A stretch of DNA of 44,801 nucleotides from an uncultured cyanobacterium (GCA_937899645.1 CALCCD010000114.1:1-44801); one strand, 5' to 3'. Positions 8,382 through 18,191 are shown, numbered from the stretch's first letter. The notes: generated from the letters alone by a model not told the origin. A program made the numbers and translations.

Positions 8382-8420
8382 ATCGGCGGGCGAAGGCCGG
8401 TTTTGCCCCCGCCCGCCGAT
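8382..8420. terminator. bidirectional hairpin between convergent genes
   Basis: ATCGGCGGGCG (8382-8392) pairs perfectly with CGCCCGCCGAT (8410-8420) around a 17-nt loop. It lies between the plus-strand gene ending at 8359 and xfp ending at 8426 on the minus strand. There is no strong U-tract on either side. Confidence 0.6.
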
Positions 8421-8425
8421 CCGTC

Positions 8426-10840
8426 CTAGCAGCTACCCGAATACGGCCACTGCCAGTTCACGATTTCATCGCTGTCCTTGCCATGCTCGTGGGCGTGCGC
8501 CAAGGCTTCGATGATGTTGTTTTTCATCCGTTCCTTAACGTGGGCGGCTGCCGAACCCAGCTGCGGCACACGATCGATAACGTCAATCACCAGATTGAAG
8601 CGATCGACCTGATTGTGAATCGCCAGCTCCAGCGGCGTGTTGATATTGCCCTGCTCTTTGTAGCCGCGCACGTGGATGCGCTCTTGATTGGAGCGGCGGT
8701 ACACCAGCTTGTGAATCAACCACGGATAGCCGTGGAAGTTGAAGATCACCGGCTTGTCGGGCGTGAACAGCGAGTCGAAGTCGCGATCGGAGAGGCCGTG
8801 GGGGTGTTCGCCCTCGGACACCAGCTTGAATAGATCGACCACATTCACGAAGCGCACCTTGAGCTGCGGGATTTCCTCGCGCAGGATCGCCGTCGCCGCC
8901 AGCGACTCCATCGTTGGAATATCGCCGCAGCAGGCCATCACCACATCGGGAATATCCGGCTCGGTACCGCAGTCGTCATTGCTCGCCCAGTCCCAAATGC
9001 CGATGCCCTTGGTGCAGTGCTGCGTCGCCTGCTCGATCGTCAGATATTGCAGGTGTTTCTGCTTGTCCGAGACGATCACGTTGATATAGTCCGTGCTGCG
9101 GAAACAGTGGTCGGCCACCGATAGCAGACAGTTGGCATCGGGCGGGAAGTAGACGCGCACTACGTCGGGGCTCTTATTGGTGACCAGATCGACATAGCCC
9201 GGATCTTGGTGGCTAAAGCCGTTGTGATCCTGACGCCAGACCAGCGACGAGAGCAGGATATTTAGCGACGAGACCGATCGTCGCCAAGGCACGTGATTGC
9301 GGCAAATATCGAGCCACTTCGCATGCTGGTTGAACATCGAATCGACGACGTGGGCGAAGGCTTCATAGGTATGGAAAAGGCCGTGGCGTCCGGTCAGCAG
9401 ATAGGTCTCCAGCCAACCTTGCAGCGTATGCTCGCTGAGCATTTCCATCACGCGACCGTCTCGTGCCAGCTCCGAGCCGCCCTCGTCTTCGGGATAGATG
9501 TCCGCCATCCAGGCTTTCTTGGTGGCTTGGTAGACATCCTGCAAGCGGTTCGAGGCCGTTTCGTCCGGCCCCATTAGGCGGAAGTTGTCGGGATTGTCGC
9601 GAAAGATATCGCGCATCATCAGCCCGAGAACCTTGGTGTTCTCGAACTCCACCATTCCCGGCTGCTGCACGTCGATCGCGTATTCCTTGAAGTCGCGCAG
9701 ATTCAGCGCCTTGCGCAGCAGGCCGCCGTTGGCGTGGGGATTGGCGCTCATGCGGCGATCGCCCGTCGGAGCCAGCGCCTTGAGTTCGGGAATCAGCGCG
9801 CCATTGTCGTCGAACAGTTCCTCGGGCTTGTAGCTCCGCATCCAGGCTTCGAGCTGCGCGATATGTTCGTCGTTGTCGTGCATTCCGCCCATCGGAACTT
9901 GGTGCGATCGCCAGAAGCCCTCGACCTTCTTGCCATCGACTTCGCGCGGCCCCGTCCAGCCCTTCGGCGTCCGCAGCACGATCATCGGCCAGCGCGGACG
10001 CTCGATCTTGCCGGTTTCGCGCGCCGTCTGCTGAATGGCCTTGATTTTGAGAATGCACTCTTCCATCACCGACGCCATCGCCTCGTGCATCCGATCGGGA
10101 TGGTAGCCTTCGACGAAGTAGGGCGTGTAACCGTAGCCCCGGAAGAGATATTCCAATTCTTCCTGAGAAATCCGCGCCAAAATCGTTGGATTGGCGATTT
10201 TATAGCCGTTGAGATTCAGGATCGGCAACACCGCGCCGTCCCGCGCCGGGTTGATGAATTTGTTCGAGTGCCACGCCGTTGCCAGGGGGCCAGTTTCCGC
10301 TTCGCCGTCGCCGACGACGCAGGTGACGATCAGGTCGGGATTGTCCAGCACCGCGCCGTATGCGTGGGAGACGCTGTAGCCCAGCTCGCCGCCTTCGTGA
10401 ATCGATCCCGGCGTTTCCGGCGTGACGTGACTGCCGATAAAGCCGGGGAACGAGAACTGCTTGAAGAAGCGCTGCATCCCTTCGATGTCTTCGCTTTTGT
10501 CGGGGTAGATTTCCGAGTACGTGCCTTCCAGATACACCGGCCCCAGGACGCCCGGCGCGCCGTGTCCCGGCCCCGCCATAAAGACCATATCCAGATCGTA
10601 CTTTTTAATCAGGCGGTTGCAGTGGGTGTAGGTGAAGCTGAGCGCCGGGGACGCGCCCCAGTGGCCGAGCAGACGGTGCTTGATATGTTCGGCTTTTAGG
10701 GGCTCGCGCAGCAGCGGATTGTCGCGCAGGTAAATCGTGCCGACAGCCAGGTAGTTGCAGGCGCGCCAGTAGGCGTCGAGCTGCTGGCGTTCGCGTTCGG
10801 TGAGCGTAGCGTTGGGGGTGCGATCGAGCTGTTGGTACAT
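8426..10840 (-). CDS. xfp: xylulose-5-phosphate/fructose-6-phosphate phosphoketolase
   Basis: Thiamine-diphosphate enzyme that splits xylulose-5-P (and often fructose-6-P) with phosphate into acetyl-phosphate plus glyceraldehyde-3-P (or erythrose-4-P). The 804 residues match the family length. The ThDP/Mg2+ motif GDGEAETG is at 177-184, with family signatures GHWG (59-62) and GPGHGAPG (90-97). The C-terminal third contains the [13 protein letters not shown] and [19 protein letters not shown] segments typical of phosphoketolases. The start MYQQLD is slightly short compared with some cyanobacterial forms but has no better upstream alternative. Acetate kinase lies divergently 672 bp away, so the pair can make ATP and acetate from sugar phosphates, a route used by cyanobacteria in dark or acetate metabolism. 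A direct repeat lies 63 bp upstream of the start. Confidence 0.96.
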   Translation of the reverse strand: MYQQLDRTPNATLTERERQQLDAYWRACNYLAVGTIYLRDNPLLREPLKAEHIKHRLLGHWGASPALSFTYTHCNRLIKKYDLDMVFMAGPGHGAPGVLGPVYLEGTYSEIYPDKSEDIEGMQRFFKQFSFPGFIGSHVTPETPGSIHEGGELGYSVSHAYGAVLDNPDLIVTCVVGDGEAETGPLATAWHSNKFINPARDGAVLPILNLNGYKIANPTILARISQEELEYLFRGYGYTPYFVEGYHPDRMHEAMASVMEECILKIKAIQQTARETGKIERPRWPMIVLRTPKGWTGPREVDGKKVEGFWRSHQVPMGGMHDNDEHIAQLEAWMRSYKPEELFDDNGALIPELKALAPTGDRRMSANPHANGGLLRKALNLRDFKEYAIDVQQPGMVEFENTKVLGLMMRDIFRDNPDNFRLMGPDETASNRLQDVYQATKKAWMADIYPEDEGGSELARDGRVMEMLSEHTLQGWLETYLLTGRHGLFHTYEAFAHVVDSMFNQHAKWLDICRNHVPWRRSVSSLNILLSSLVWRQDHNGFSHQDPGYVDLVTNKSPDVVRVYFPPDANCLLSVADHCFRSTDYINVIVSDKQKHLQYLTIEQATQHCTKGIGIWDWASNDDCGTEPDIPDVVMACCGDIPTMESLAATAILREEIPQLKVRFVNVVDLFKLVSEGEHPHGLSDRDFDSLFTPDKPVIFNFHGYPWLIHKLVYRRSNQERIHVRGYKEQGNINTPLELAIHNQVDRFNLVIDVIDRVPQLGSAAAHVKERMKNNIIEALAHAHEHGKDSDEIVNWQWPYSGSC

Positions 10841-11212
10841 GTGAAGGCTCCTAACAGGTCAAAATCTCGCGGTCGATGATGCCGCACTAAAAGTTAAGTG
10901 ATGGTTAAACGCAAACTGTTAGGCGCAAACCAACGTGCATCGCCAACCGTTAGAACATTCGGATTTCGAGCATTTTTTATTTTGTAAAGCTCGAAGATTG
11001 CAACTCTTCGTAGCTCGATCCTATCCCACTAATTGCAGAGTTGCCGTCTTTCAATCGGAGAATTGTGAGAGATAAGTTAGATAGCCTCTCTTCACTCGCT
11101 CCGCTTATACTGCTCTTAAGGCTCGTGATGTAAACGTCGCTCGAAATATTGAGGGAATCTTAAGGGGAGATCTCTGGTTAAAGTGGAGCGAGCTGGCGAG
11201 CAATCCCACTCT
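10841..11212. other. intergenic region upstream of xfp
   Basis: About 370 bp, AT-richer than its flanks, with no convincing gene. It presumably holds the xfp promoter (minus) and that of the small plus-strand reading frame. The only structure I see is the direct repeat listed separately. Confidence 0.5.
10904..10930. promoter_or_regulatory. tandem direct repeat upstream of xfp
   Basis: GTTAAACGCAAAC (10904-10916) is followed after 1 bp by GTTAGGCGCAAAC (10918-10930); 11 of 13 bases match, and the 14-bp period is between one and two helical turns. It lies 63 bp upstream of the xfp start codon. A regulator site is plausible but not proven. Confidence 0.35.
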
Positions 11213-11425
11213 ATGAGAGAGGTTCGGCGTCTTTTGCGATCGCGATCGATTATCGAAATAACCAGAGAAGAGAGGCCGATTTCGATCGATCGGCTGGAGC
11301 AGATCGACTCGCTGATTTGGTCGGATGGCAAGGTGACGCATGAAGAATTGTGGGTGCTTTACGGCACAATCTACGACGCGATCGGAGATGCCGCGCTCGA
11401 TCGCGAATGGACGGTCTATCGATGA
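11213..11425 (+). CDS. small hypothetical protein between xfp and ackA
   Basis: The ATG at 11213 gives 70 residues (a GTG at 11183 would add 10). The peptide has an Arg-rich N-terminus (MREVRRLLRSR) and an acidic, helix-prone C-terminal half (IDRLEQIDSLIWSDGKVTHEELWVLY). It contains CGATCG runs like the flanking chromosome. I recognise no family. It lies 87 bp upstream of ackA on the same strand and could be co-transcribed. No strong Shine-Dalgarno is visible. It may be a real small gene or a chance frame. Confidence 0.35.
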   Translation: MREVRRLLRSRSIIEITREERPISIDRLEQIDSLIWSDGKVTHEELWVLYGTIYDAIGDAALDREWTVYR

Positions 11426-11512
11426 GAATATGCGATCGACAAGGTGGCGATCTATGACGAAGTTCTCATTTCAAGACCTGCTGAAACCGACACGTTTGTT
11501 TCTTAAGATTGT

Positions 11513-12724
11513 ATGAAAATTCTTGTTTTCAACGCCGGATCTAGCAGTCATAAGCTGTGTTTATTCTCACTAGAGGAAACGCTGAGTCGCGCGTCGCATT
11601 CGCTGCTCTGGAAGGCGCAAATCGACTGGTATCCACAGAGACGAGAAGCCACGATCGCGATCGAGTCCGGCGACGGACAAACCCGCGCGGAGACGACGAA
11701 TTTCGACGCAAAGCGCGAGGTTTTGGCGCGCGTCCTGGCGACGATCGAGACTTCGGCCCCTCTTGACGGCAATCTCGATGGCAATCTCGATGCTGTCGGC
11801 CACCGCGTCGTCCACGGCGGCGATCGCTACCGGGACAGCACCCGCATCGACGCCACCGCCAAGCGCGAAATCGCCAAGCTGATCCCCTTCGCTCCGGCGC
11901 ACAACCCCGTCAATCTCGAGGGCATCGACCTCCTCGAAAAAATTTTCGCAGGCGTGCCGCAGTTCGCCGTCTTCGACACCGCCTTCCACAGCGCCATGCC
12001 CTGCGTCGCTGCCACCTACCCCGGCGCGTACGACTGGTTCGATCGCGGGATTCGTCGCTACGGCTTCCACGGCATCAGCCACCAATACTGCACGCGGCGG
12101 GCCGCGCAGCTCCTCGATCGCCCGGTCGCCGACTTGAAGTTAATTACCTGCCATCTGGGTAACGGCTGCTCGCTGGCGGCGGTGGCCGGTGGCCGCAGCG
12201 TCGATACGACGATGGGATTCACGCCGCTGGACGGGCTGATGATGGGGACGCGATCGGGCGCGATCGATCCGGGTATCGCGGTTCACCTGCTGCGCGAAGG
12301 CATGTCGGCGGACGATCTCGATCGCGTGCTGAATAAGGAATCCGGCCTTAAAGGCATCTCGGGCGTATCCCACGATCTGCGCGAAATCGACGCGGCGATC
12401 GCGGCGGGCAACGAGCGCGCCCAGCTCGCGCTCGACCTGTTCGTGCATCGCCTCAAGGCGGGAATCGGCGCGATGCTCATGAGCCTCGGCGGGGTCGATG
12501 CGATCGTCTTCGCGGGCGGCGTCGGCGAGCATCATGCGGCGATCCGGGCGGCGGCGTGCGACGCGCTCGGGTTCCTGGGTGTGGAAGTCGATACGGTGCG
12601 AAATGAGGGTACAGCGGGCGATCGCGACATCACGACGGCGGACTCAACAGTGCGCGTGCTGGTGGTTCGCACCCAGGAAGAGCTGGAAATCGCCAGGGAA
12701 TGCGTGCGGCAGCTGCGCGCCTAG
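11513..12724 (+). CDS. ackA: acetate kinase
   Basis: Catalyses acetyl-phosphate + ADP to acetate + ATP, reversibly. The 403-residue protein starts MKILVFNAGSSSHKLCLF, matching the first acetokinase signature, and has the second signature around YGFHGISHQY. Nucleotide-site segments HLGNGCSLAAV and GTRSGAIDPG are present, and FAGGVGEH lies near the C-terminus. An in-frame tandem duplication (GNLDGNLD, 11769-11792) sits just before HRVVHGGDRY and looks harmless. Its substrate is the product of the divergent phosphoketolase. The stop overlaps the 3' end of the histidine kinase gene on the other strand by 4 bp, so the two transcripts converge and share their ends. Confidence 0.96.
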   Translation: MKILVFNAGSSSHKLCLFSLEETLSRASHSLLWKAQIDWYPQRREATIAIESGDGQTRAETTNFDAKREVLARVLATIETSAPLDGNLDGNLDAVGHRVVHGGDRYRDSTRIDATAKREIAKLIPFAPAHNPVNLEGIDLLEKIFAGVPQFAVFDTAFHSAMPCVAATYPGAYDWFDRGIRRYGFHGISHQYCTRRAAQLLDRPVADLKLITCHLGNGCSLAAVAGGRSVDTTMGFTPLDGLMMGTRSGAIDPGIAVHLLREGMSADDLDRVLNKESGLKGISGVSHDLREIDAAIAAGNERAQLALDLFVHRLKAGIGAMLMSLGGVDAIVFAGGVGEHHAAIRAAACDALGFLGVEVDTVRNEGTAGDRDITTADSTVRVLVVRTQEELEIARECVRQLRA

Positions 12725-14127
12725 CTTTCCTGTCGCTCGATCGGAATGTGAATCGCGAACTCCGTGCCGTCCGGCTGCGATCGACATTCGAGCCGTCCGG
12801 CGTGCTTTTCCACGACGATTTGGTGGCAAATCGACATGCCGAGCCCCGTGCCTTTTCCGGCGGGCTTGGTGGTAAAAAACGGATTGAAAATCTTGTCGCG
12901 GACGCGATCGCTCACGCCCGAGCCATTGTCGGCAATTCTGACCGCGATCCACCCTGCTTCGTTTGCTGTTTGAATCGTGATGCAGCCGCGATGGGGCTCG
13001 CTTTCGGTTAGGAAAGAGTGCTCGATGCGGTCTTCGATCGCGTCGATCGCGTTTGACAAAACGTTCATAAACACCTGATTGAGTTCGCCGGGGCAGCACT
13101 CCACCAGCGGCAGTTCGCCGAAGTCTCGCCGCACTTCGATTTCGCCCCGACCGGGTATGGCTTTTAGGCGGTGCTGGAGAATCAGCAGCGTGCTGTCGAG
13201 ACCTGCGTGTAGGTCGGCTTCTTTCGAGACCGCTTCGTCCATGCGCGAGAACGTCCGCAGCGACAGGACGATATGGCGAATGCGATCGGCCCCGACCTTC
13301 ATCGACGCGACTAATTTCGGCAAGTCCGCACGCAGAAAGTCGAGGTCGATTTCGGTTGCTTTTTCGACGATGGCGAGTGGCGGTTCGGGGTAGTGCGTCT
13401 CGTGAAGATCGACGAAATCGAGCAGGTCGTTGGCGTGGCTCTGCATGTAGTCGAGGTTGCCGTAAATAAAGCTGACGGGATTATTAATTTCGTGGGCGAT
13501 CCCGGCGACGAGCTGGCCGAGGCTCGACATCTTTTCTGCCTGGAAGAGCTGTGACTGGGTGCGTTTTAGTTCTGCTAAAAGCTCTCGGAGCTGAATGGTT
13601 TCGCGGTGGAGCTTTTCGTTGGCTTCTTGTAGCTCTCGGGTGCGGCAGGCGACCTGTTCCTCGAGGAAGGCTTCGATTTGTTTCTGTCGCTGGAGGGCCT
13701 GCCGCTGCTGAGTCACGTCGCGCAGGACGAGAACGACGCTCGAAGTGTCGTCTTGCGGGCTGGAACTCGTGTCAATTTCAACGAACGACCAGGCAATTTC
13801 GAGGACGATCGCACGATCGCCATTCCGAAACTCGAAGTCACGCTTATCGTGCGCGCCCGTCGTCTGGGCGATCGTTACCGGGTGTGCGTCTTCGGCTATG
13901 GGTTGGCCGCCCGCCCACAGCGGCAGGCAGGCGAGCGCGCTCTGCTCGAGCAGAAACAAACGCGGGCGGCCGAGGAGCTGCTCGAACGAAGCATTACACC
14001 ACTTGATTTTGCCCACGGCATTCGTCCAGACGATGCACTCTTCGATCGTACTCAGCGCGATTTCCATCTTGCTGAGGGTCGCCCGCAGCCGCCCGATTTG
14101 AGAAGTTTGAGATTGACGGTCTAACAC
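12721..14127 (-). CDS. PAS-domain sensor histidine kinase
   Basis: A cytosolic two-component kinase of 468 residues with no membrane segment. A PAS domain covers about 20-140 and ends in the usual VVLVLRDVTQQRQ. A long coiled coil follows (145-205, FLEEQVACRTRELQEANEKL). The dimerisation domain carries the phospho-accepting His212 (GIAHEINNPVSF). The ATPase domain has an N box (NQVFMNVLSNAIDAI, 350-364), G1 (IADNGSGV, 398-405), an F box (FNPFFTTKPAG) and G2 (GKGTGLGMSI). The coiled coil plus HEINNP box is common in cyanobacterial hybrid-free kinases. The signal is unknown. The stand-alone PAS gene 19 bp upstream is surely in the same operon. No response regulator is in the window. Confidence 0.93.
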   Translation of the reverse strand: MLDRQSQTSQIGRLRATLSKMEIALSTIEECIVWTNAVGKIKWCNASFEQLLGRPRLFLLEQSALACLPLWAGGQPIAEDAHPVTIAQTTGAHDKRDFEFRNGDRAIVLEIAWSFVEIDTSSSPQDDTSSVVLVLRDVTQQRQALQRQKQIEAFLEEQVACRTRELQEANEKLHRETIQLRELLAELKRTQSQLFQAEKMSSLGQLVAGIAHEINNPVSFIYGNLDYMQSHANDLLDFVDLHETHYPEPPLAIVEKATEIDLDFLRADLPKLVASMKVGADRIRHIVLSLRTFSRMDEAVSKEADLHAGLDSTLLILQHRLKAIPGRGEIEVRRDFGELPLVECCPGELNQVFMNVLSNAIDAIEDRIEHSFLTESEPHRGCITIQTANEAGWIAVRIADNGSGVSDRVRDKIFNPFFTTKPAGKGTGLGMSICHQIVVEKHAGRLECRSQPDGTEFAIHIPIERQES

Positions 14128-14146
14128 GAAAGCCTCAGTGGGAACG

Positions 14147-14506
14147 CTATTCAGTCTCTAAAGGTCGTAGCGTCGCGGCAAACACCCAGCTTCCGTTCTG
14201 TTTCTCGGCCACGATAAAGTGTTCGGACTCGATTTCGCGCCCGTCTTTGGTCACGGCCTTGAGGTTCAAAGGATGATTGAGGATTGTAGACGTGCCCGTT
14301 GCCGAAAAGCGGGAAAACCCCAGGTTGTGGGAATCTCGAAAAAAGACGGGCAGAATGACCGTCAGCGGCTGGCCGACGATCTCTACCAGACTCCAGCCGA
14401 ACACCACCTCGAACTGGGCGTTTACGTTAGTAATGACCCCTTCCGAGTCGGCGACCACCACCGGCACGTCACGTTCTTTCAATTGCTCGATCGTCGGTGT
14501 CGTCAT
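14147..14506 (-). CDS. stand-alone PAS-domain protein
   Basis: A 119-residue protein that is essentially one PAS fold: VVVADSEGVITNVNAQFEVVFGWSLVEIVGQPL, then the FFRDSHN helix region, then strands ending FIVAEKQNGSWVFAATLRPL. No output domain is attached. It lies 19 bp upstream of the PAS-kinase gene on the same strand, so the two are probably co-translated and it may feed a signal to the kinase by hetero-PAS contact. The ligand is unknown: I see no Cys for a flavin adduct (the LOV motif GRNCRFLQ is absent) and no conserved heme-binding His that I can assign with confidence. Confidence 0.8.
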   Translation of the reverse strand: MTTPTIEQLKERDVPVVVADSEGVITNVNAQFEVVFGWSLVEIVGQPLTVILPVFFRDSHNLGFSRFSATGTSTILNHPLNLKAVTKDGREIESEHFIVAEKQNGSWVFAATLRPLETE

Positions 14507-15013
14507 GGCTGTTTTATGGGTCGCGCTGCTGCGGTTAACGCGCGATATTTTCGACGATGTTTCCCTGCCATTCGCGCGCGAGCTGCGCGGTTGGGAATAT
14601 CTGGAAGCTGTTGGCTCGATCTGTCGAATGTTAGCCCTTCATGCATATTGCAAAAATAGGTAGTGATGCAACCGTAATGGTATTCCCGGCTTGAGTTGCC
14701 GAATTGCAACGGTTTCAGCAGTCAGGGAGCATTACGCTGCATTACTACCCAAAAATACAGCTCGATCGATCTCCAGTCGGTATATTTGCCGCTCGTTGAG
14801 TAATATTTTAGAGGACTTTGGACGCCGCCAGAACGTCAACTGCAGACCGAATCAGAACCCGGAATTGACTTCGCCAGTGTGGCCCTCGTGACCGCTAATC
14901 GCGCCGGGCGGACGATCGGCGTTTTTCCCAAGACCGCCGCTCGGTCAGCCTTCTATGGGAGGCTCGCCAGCAACCCCGTAAAATCGAAAGCGCAGTCTTC
15001 GAGCCAGTTCCGC
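14507..15013. other. intergenic region upstream of polA
   Basis: About 500 bp between the divergent PAS gene and the polA start. It is AT-richer than the flanks around 14630-14830. No gene-like frame or clear hairpin is seen; it presumably contains both promoters. Confidence 0.45.
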
Positions 15014-17920
15014 GTGTCGAATCCTACTTTCCTCTTGGTTGACGGTCACTCTCTCGCCTTTCGGGCGTACTATGCCTTTGCGAAAAATCGTGACGGTGGC
15101 TTAAAAACTTCCACAGGCGTGCCGACGAGCATCTGCTTCGGCTTCCTGCGATCGCTGCTCGACACCATCGAGGCGCAAACCCCTGAGGCCGTCGCGATCG
15201 CCTTCGACACTAGCAAGCCCACCTTCCGCCACGAAGCCGACGCCACCTACAAAGGCACGCGATCGGAAACACCAGAAGACTTCATCCCCGATATCCAAAA
15301 CCTGGAACGGCTGCTGCAAGCGTTCGGCTTCACCACCGTCAAAGCGCCGGGATACGAGGCGGACGATATCCTCGGGACGCTCTCGAAGCAGGCGGCGGAC
15401 AGCGGTTACACTGCGAAGATCCTCAGCGGTGATCGCGACCTGTTTCAGCTCGTCGGCGGGGCGCGATCGGTGCTGTATCTCAGCAACGCCTACGGGCGCG
15501 GGCGGGCCGGATCGGCCTCGGAGTTCGATCGCGATCGGGTCGTGGAGAAAATGGGCGTGCCGCCGGAGCAGGTGATCGATTTCAAGGCACTGTGTGGCGA
15601 CAGCTCGGACAATATTCCCGGCGTCAAGGGCATCGGCGAGAAGACGGCAGTAAAGCTGCTGGCGCAGTATCCGACGCTGGATGAGGTGTACGCGGCGATC
15701 GACAGTGGCGATCCGGAGCTGAAGGGCGCAGTTCGCAAGAAGCTGGAGGCCGATCGCGAGGCGGCTTATCACTCGCAGTTTCTCGCGAAAATCCTCGAGG
15801 ACGTGCCGCTGGAGGTGACGATCGAAGATTTCAAGCTGACGGGCTTCGACGAAGCGCAGGTCGCGCCGCTGCTCACCGAGCTGGAGCTGAATTCGTTTCT
15901 CAACACCGTAACGCGCCTGCAAGAGAAATTCGGCGGCGCAGCGGTGGCAACCACCAGCAGTAAACCCGTCCCCACCGACGACGGCGACACCTGGTTCTTT
16001 AGCGCAGAAGATACCGACACCGCGATCGCCGACGCGCCCCAAGCGGCCAATATCGCCCCGCAGATTATCGACACCCCCGAGAAGCTGGCAGCACTGGTCG
16101 TACTGCTCGAAAATTGCACCGACCCCGATCGCCCCGTCGCCTGGGACACCGAGACCACCAGCCTCAAACCCTGGGACGCCGAACTTGTGGGCATCGGCTG
16201 CTGCTGGGGCGACGCGCCAGAAGAGGTTGCCTATATCCCCGTCGGCCACAGCTGCCCAACTACCGAAAGCAACCTCGATTGCCAGTACGCGCTCGACGCG
16301 CTGCGCCCGATCCTGGAGTCGGCAGACTATCCTAAAGCGCTACAAAACGCCAAGTACGATCGTTCGATCTTTCGCTGCCAAGGCGTTGAGCTGCGCGGCG
16401 TGGCTTTCGACACGATGCTCGCCAGCTACACCCTCGATCCGGAGAACACCCACAACCTCACCGATTTATCGCTGCGCTATCTCGATATCGCAGCCGAAAG
16501 CTACAAAGACCTAGTTCCCAAGGGCAAGACGATCGCCGATCTGCCAGTTGCCGACGTGGCGCGCTACTGCGGCACCGACGCCCACACCACGTTTCGACTG
16601 GTGGCAGAGCTGAAGCGCGAGCTGGCCGATCGCCCCGACGCCGATCGCGTCTTTAGCGAGCTAGAGCTGCCGCTGGAGCCAGTGTTGGCGGATATGGAAC
16701 ACGTCGGGATTAGCATCGATCGCGACTACCTTGGGAATCTTTCCGAACAGCTCGGTACGCAGCTCGCCACCCTGGAGGCCACCGCCTACGACACCGCCGG
16801 GGAAGAGTTCAACCTCAATTCACCGAAGCAGCTCAGCGAGCTATTTTTCGAGAAGCTCGGTCTCGATAAGCGCAAGAGCCGTAAAACCAAAACCGGCTAC
16901 TCCACCAACGCCGCCGTCCTCGAAAAACTCCAGGGCGACCATCCGGTGGTGGACTCGATCGTCGAGTTTCGCACCCTGGCCAAGCTCAAATCGACTTATG
17001 TGGACGCGCTGCCGACGCTGATCCAGCCGCAAACCGATCGCGTCCACACCGACTTCAACCAGGCCGTCACCGCCACCGGACGCCTATCGTCGTCCAATCC
17101 CAACCTGCAAAACATCCCCATCCGCACCGAGTTCAGCCGCCAGATCCGCAAAGCCTTTCTGCCGCGATCGGGCTGGCAGCTCGTCGCCGCCGACTACTCG
17201 CAAATCGAGCTACGCATCCTCGCGCATCTGAGCCAGGAGCCGGTACTCGTGGAAGCATATACCACCGGCCAGGACGTACACGCCCTCACCGCCCAGCTCC
17301 TCACCGACAAGGACGATATCAAGGACATCACCACCGAGGAGCGCCGCTTGGGCAAAATCATCAACTTCGGCGTGATTTACGGCATGGGCGCACATCGCTT
17401 CGCGCGCGAGGCGGGCGTCAGCACCAGAGCGGGGAAGGAATTTATCGAGCGTTACAACGAGCGTTACGCCAAGGTATTCGGCTATCTGCAAGACACGAAG
17501 AAACGGGCGATCGCCAACGGCTACGTGGAGACGATTTTCGGGCGGCGGCGCTACATGAAGTTCGACTCGAAGCGCCTGCGAGAGATGCGGGGCAGCGATA
17601 TCGAGGCGATCGACCTCAGTCACCTGAAGAAGCTGACGATGTACGATTCGCAGCTCTTGCGGGCGGCGGCGAACGCGCCGATCCAGGGGTCGAGCGCGGA
17701 TATCATCAAGCTGGCGATGGTGAAGCTACATCAGGCGCTGGCAGGGTACGAAGCGCGGCTGTTGTTGCAAGTACATGACGAGCTGATTTTGGAGGTTCCG
17801 CCGGAGGAGATCGATGAGGTTGTAACGCTGGTGCGATCGACGATGGAGTCGGCGGTGGCATTGAGCGTGCCGCTGGTGGTGGAGGCGAGTGCGGGGGCGA
17901 ATTGGATGGAGGCGAAATAG
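15014..17920 (+). CDS. polA: DNA polymerase I with 5' nuclease and 3'-5' exonuclease domains
   Basis: Family A polymerase for Okazaki-fragment processing and repair. From the GTG at 15014 it has 968 residues. The 5' nuclease domain begins immediately (SNPTFLLVDGHSLAFRAYYA) and includes GDRDLFQL and GDSSDNIPGVKGIGEKTA. The 3'-5' exonuclease domain shows its first acidic motif, AWDTETTSLKP, with DTET at 378-381, so proofreading residues look intact. The polymerase domain has motif A (DYSQIEL, Asp727), the O-helix RRLGKIINFGVIYG and motif C HDEL (His921, Asp922). The frame stays open upstream to a GTG/ATG near 14879, but those 45 residues (Arg/Ala/Ser-rich) precede the conserved N-terminus and are probably untranslated. 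The VapBC-type pair begins 46 bp downstream on the same strand. Confidence 0.96.
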   Translation: MSNPTFLLVDGHSLAFRAYYAFAKNRDGGLKTSTGVPTSICFGFLRSLLDTIEAQTPEAVAIAFDTSKPTFRHEADATYKGTRSETPEDFIPDIQNLERLLQAFGFTTVKAPGYEADDILGTLSKQAADSGYTAKILSGDRDLFQLVGGARSVLYLSNAYGRGRAGSASEFDRDRVVEKMGVPPEQVIDFKALCGDSSDNIPGVKGIGEKTAVKLLAQYPTLDEVYAAIDSGDPELKGAVRKKLEADREAAYHSQFLAKILEDVPLEVTIEDFKLTGFDEAQVAPLLTELELNSFLNTVTRLQEKFGGAAVATTSSKPVPTDDGDTWFFSAEDTDTAIADAPQAANIAPQIIDTPEKLAALVVLLENCTDPDRPVAWDTETTSLKPWDAELVGIGCCWGDAPEEVAYIPVGHSCPTTESNLDCQYALDALRPILESADYPKALQNAKYDRSIFRCQGVELRGVAFDTMLASYTLDPENTHNLTDLSLRYLDIAAESYKDLVPKGKTIADLPVADVARYCGTDAHTTFRLVAELKRELADRPDADRVFSELELPLEPVLADMEHVGISIDRDYLGNLSEQLGTQLATLEATAYDTAGEEFNLNSPKQLSELFFEKLGLDKRKSRKTKTGYSTNAAVLEKLQGDHPVVDSIVEFRTLAKLKSTYVDALPTLIQPQTDRVHTDFNQAVTATGRLSSSNPNLQNIPIRTEFSRQIRKAFLPRSGWQLVAADYSQIELRILAHLSQEPVLVEAYTTGQDVHALTAQLLTDKDDIKDITTEERRLGKIINFGVIYGMGAHRFAREAGVSTRAGKEFIERYNERYAKVFGYLQDTKKRAIANGYVETIFGRRRYMKFDSKRLREMRGSDIEAIDLSHLKKLTMYDSQLLRAAANAPIQGSSADIIKLAMVKLHQALAGYEARLLLQVHDELILEVPPEEIDEVVTLVRSTMESAVALSVPLVVEASAGANWMEAK

Positions 17921-17966
17921 GCAGATTTGGCGGGTTAAGCTAAGCGAAAGTCGAGCGGGTAAAGCG

Positions 17967-18191
17967 ATGACATTACAGGAAGTCGAGCGGGCGGTGGCTC
18001 GGTTGTCGCCGGAAGAGTTGGCGGCGTTTCGCGCTTGGTTTGTGGCGTTCGATCGCGCGAGTCGGCCAGCGGAAGGTCTGATGCCGCTGAAGGCGTTGGC
18101 GGGGATTTGCAGCGACGATCCGATCGTTATCGACGATGCGGGAATTTCGGACGATCTTGACGATTGGGGGCAGCCGTTGGACGGCGAATAA
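17967..18191 (+). CDS. putative antitoxin of a VapBC-type pair
   Basis: A 74-residue acidic protein opening MTLQEVERAVARLSPEELAAFRAWFVAFD, the helix-turn style start common to short antitoxins encoded before PIN-domain toxins. The C-terminus is acidic (DDAGISDDLDDWGQPLDGE), suited to wrapping round a basic toxin. It lacks a clear AbrB or ribbon-helix-helix DNA-binding domain. The stop TAA overlaps the start of the toxin gene (TAATG), indicating translational coupling. It starts 46 bp after polA, so it may be read through from polA as well as from its own promoter. Confidence 0.7.
   Translation: MTLQEVERAVARLSPEELAAFRAWFVAFDRASRPAEGLMPLKALAGICSDDPIVIDDAGISDDLDDWGQPLDGE

Noticed and set aside
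9734-10699. 321-codon plus-strand frame inside xfp
   Set aside because: It lies wholly antisense to phosphoketolase, has an Arg/Val/Ala-rich composition and no family features; it is a GC-skew shadow.
11769-11792. 12-bp tandem duplication in ackA (GNLDGNLD)
   Set aside because: In frame, and outside the conserved motifs; probably neutral rather than a feature.
15101-16249. 382-codon minus-strand frame inside polA
   Set aside because: Fully antisense to the polymerase's nuclease and exonuclease domains; no recognisable motif.
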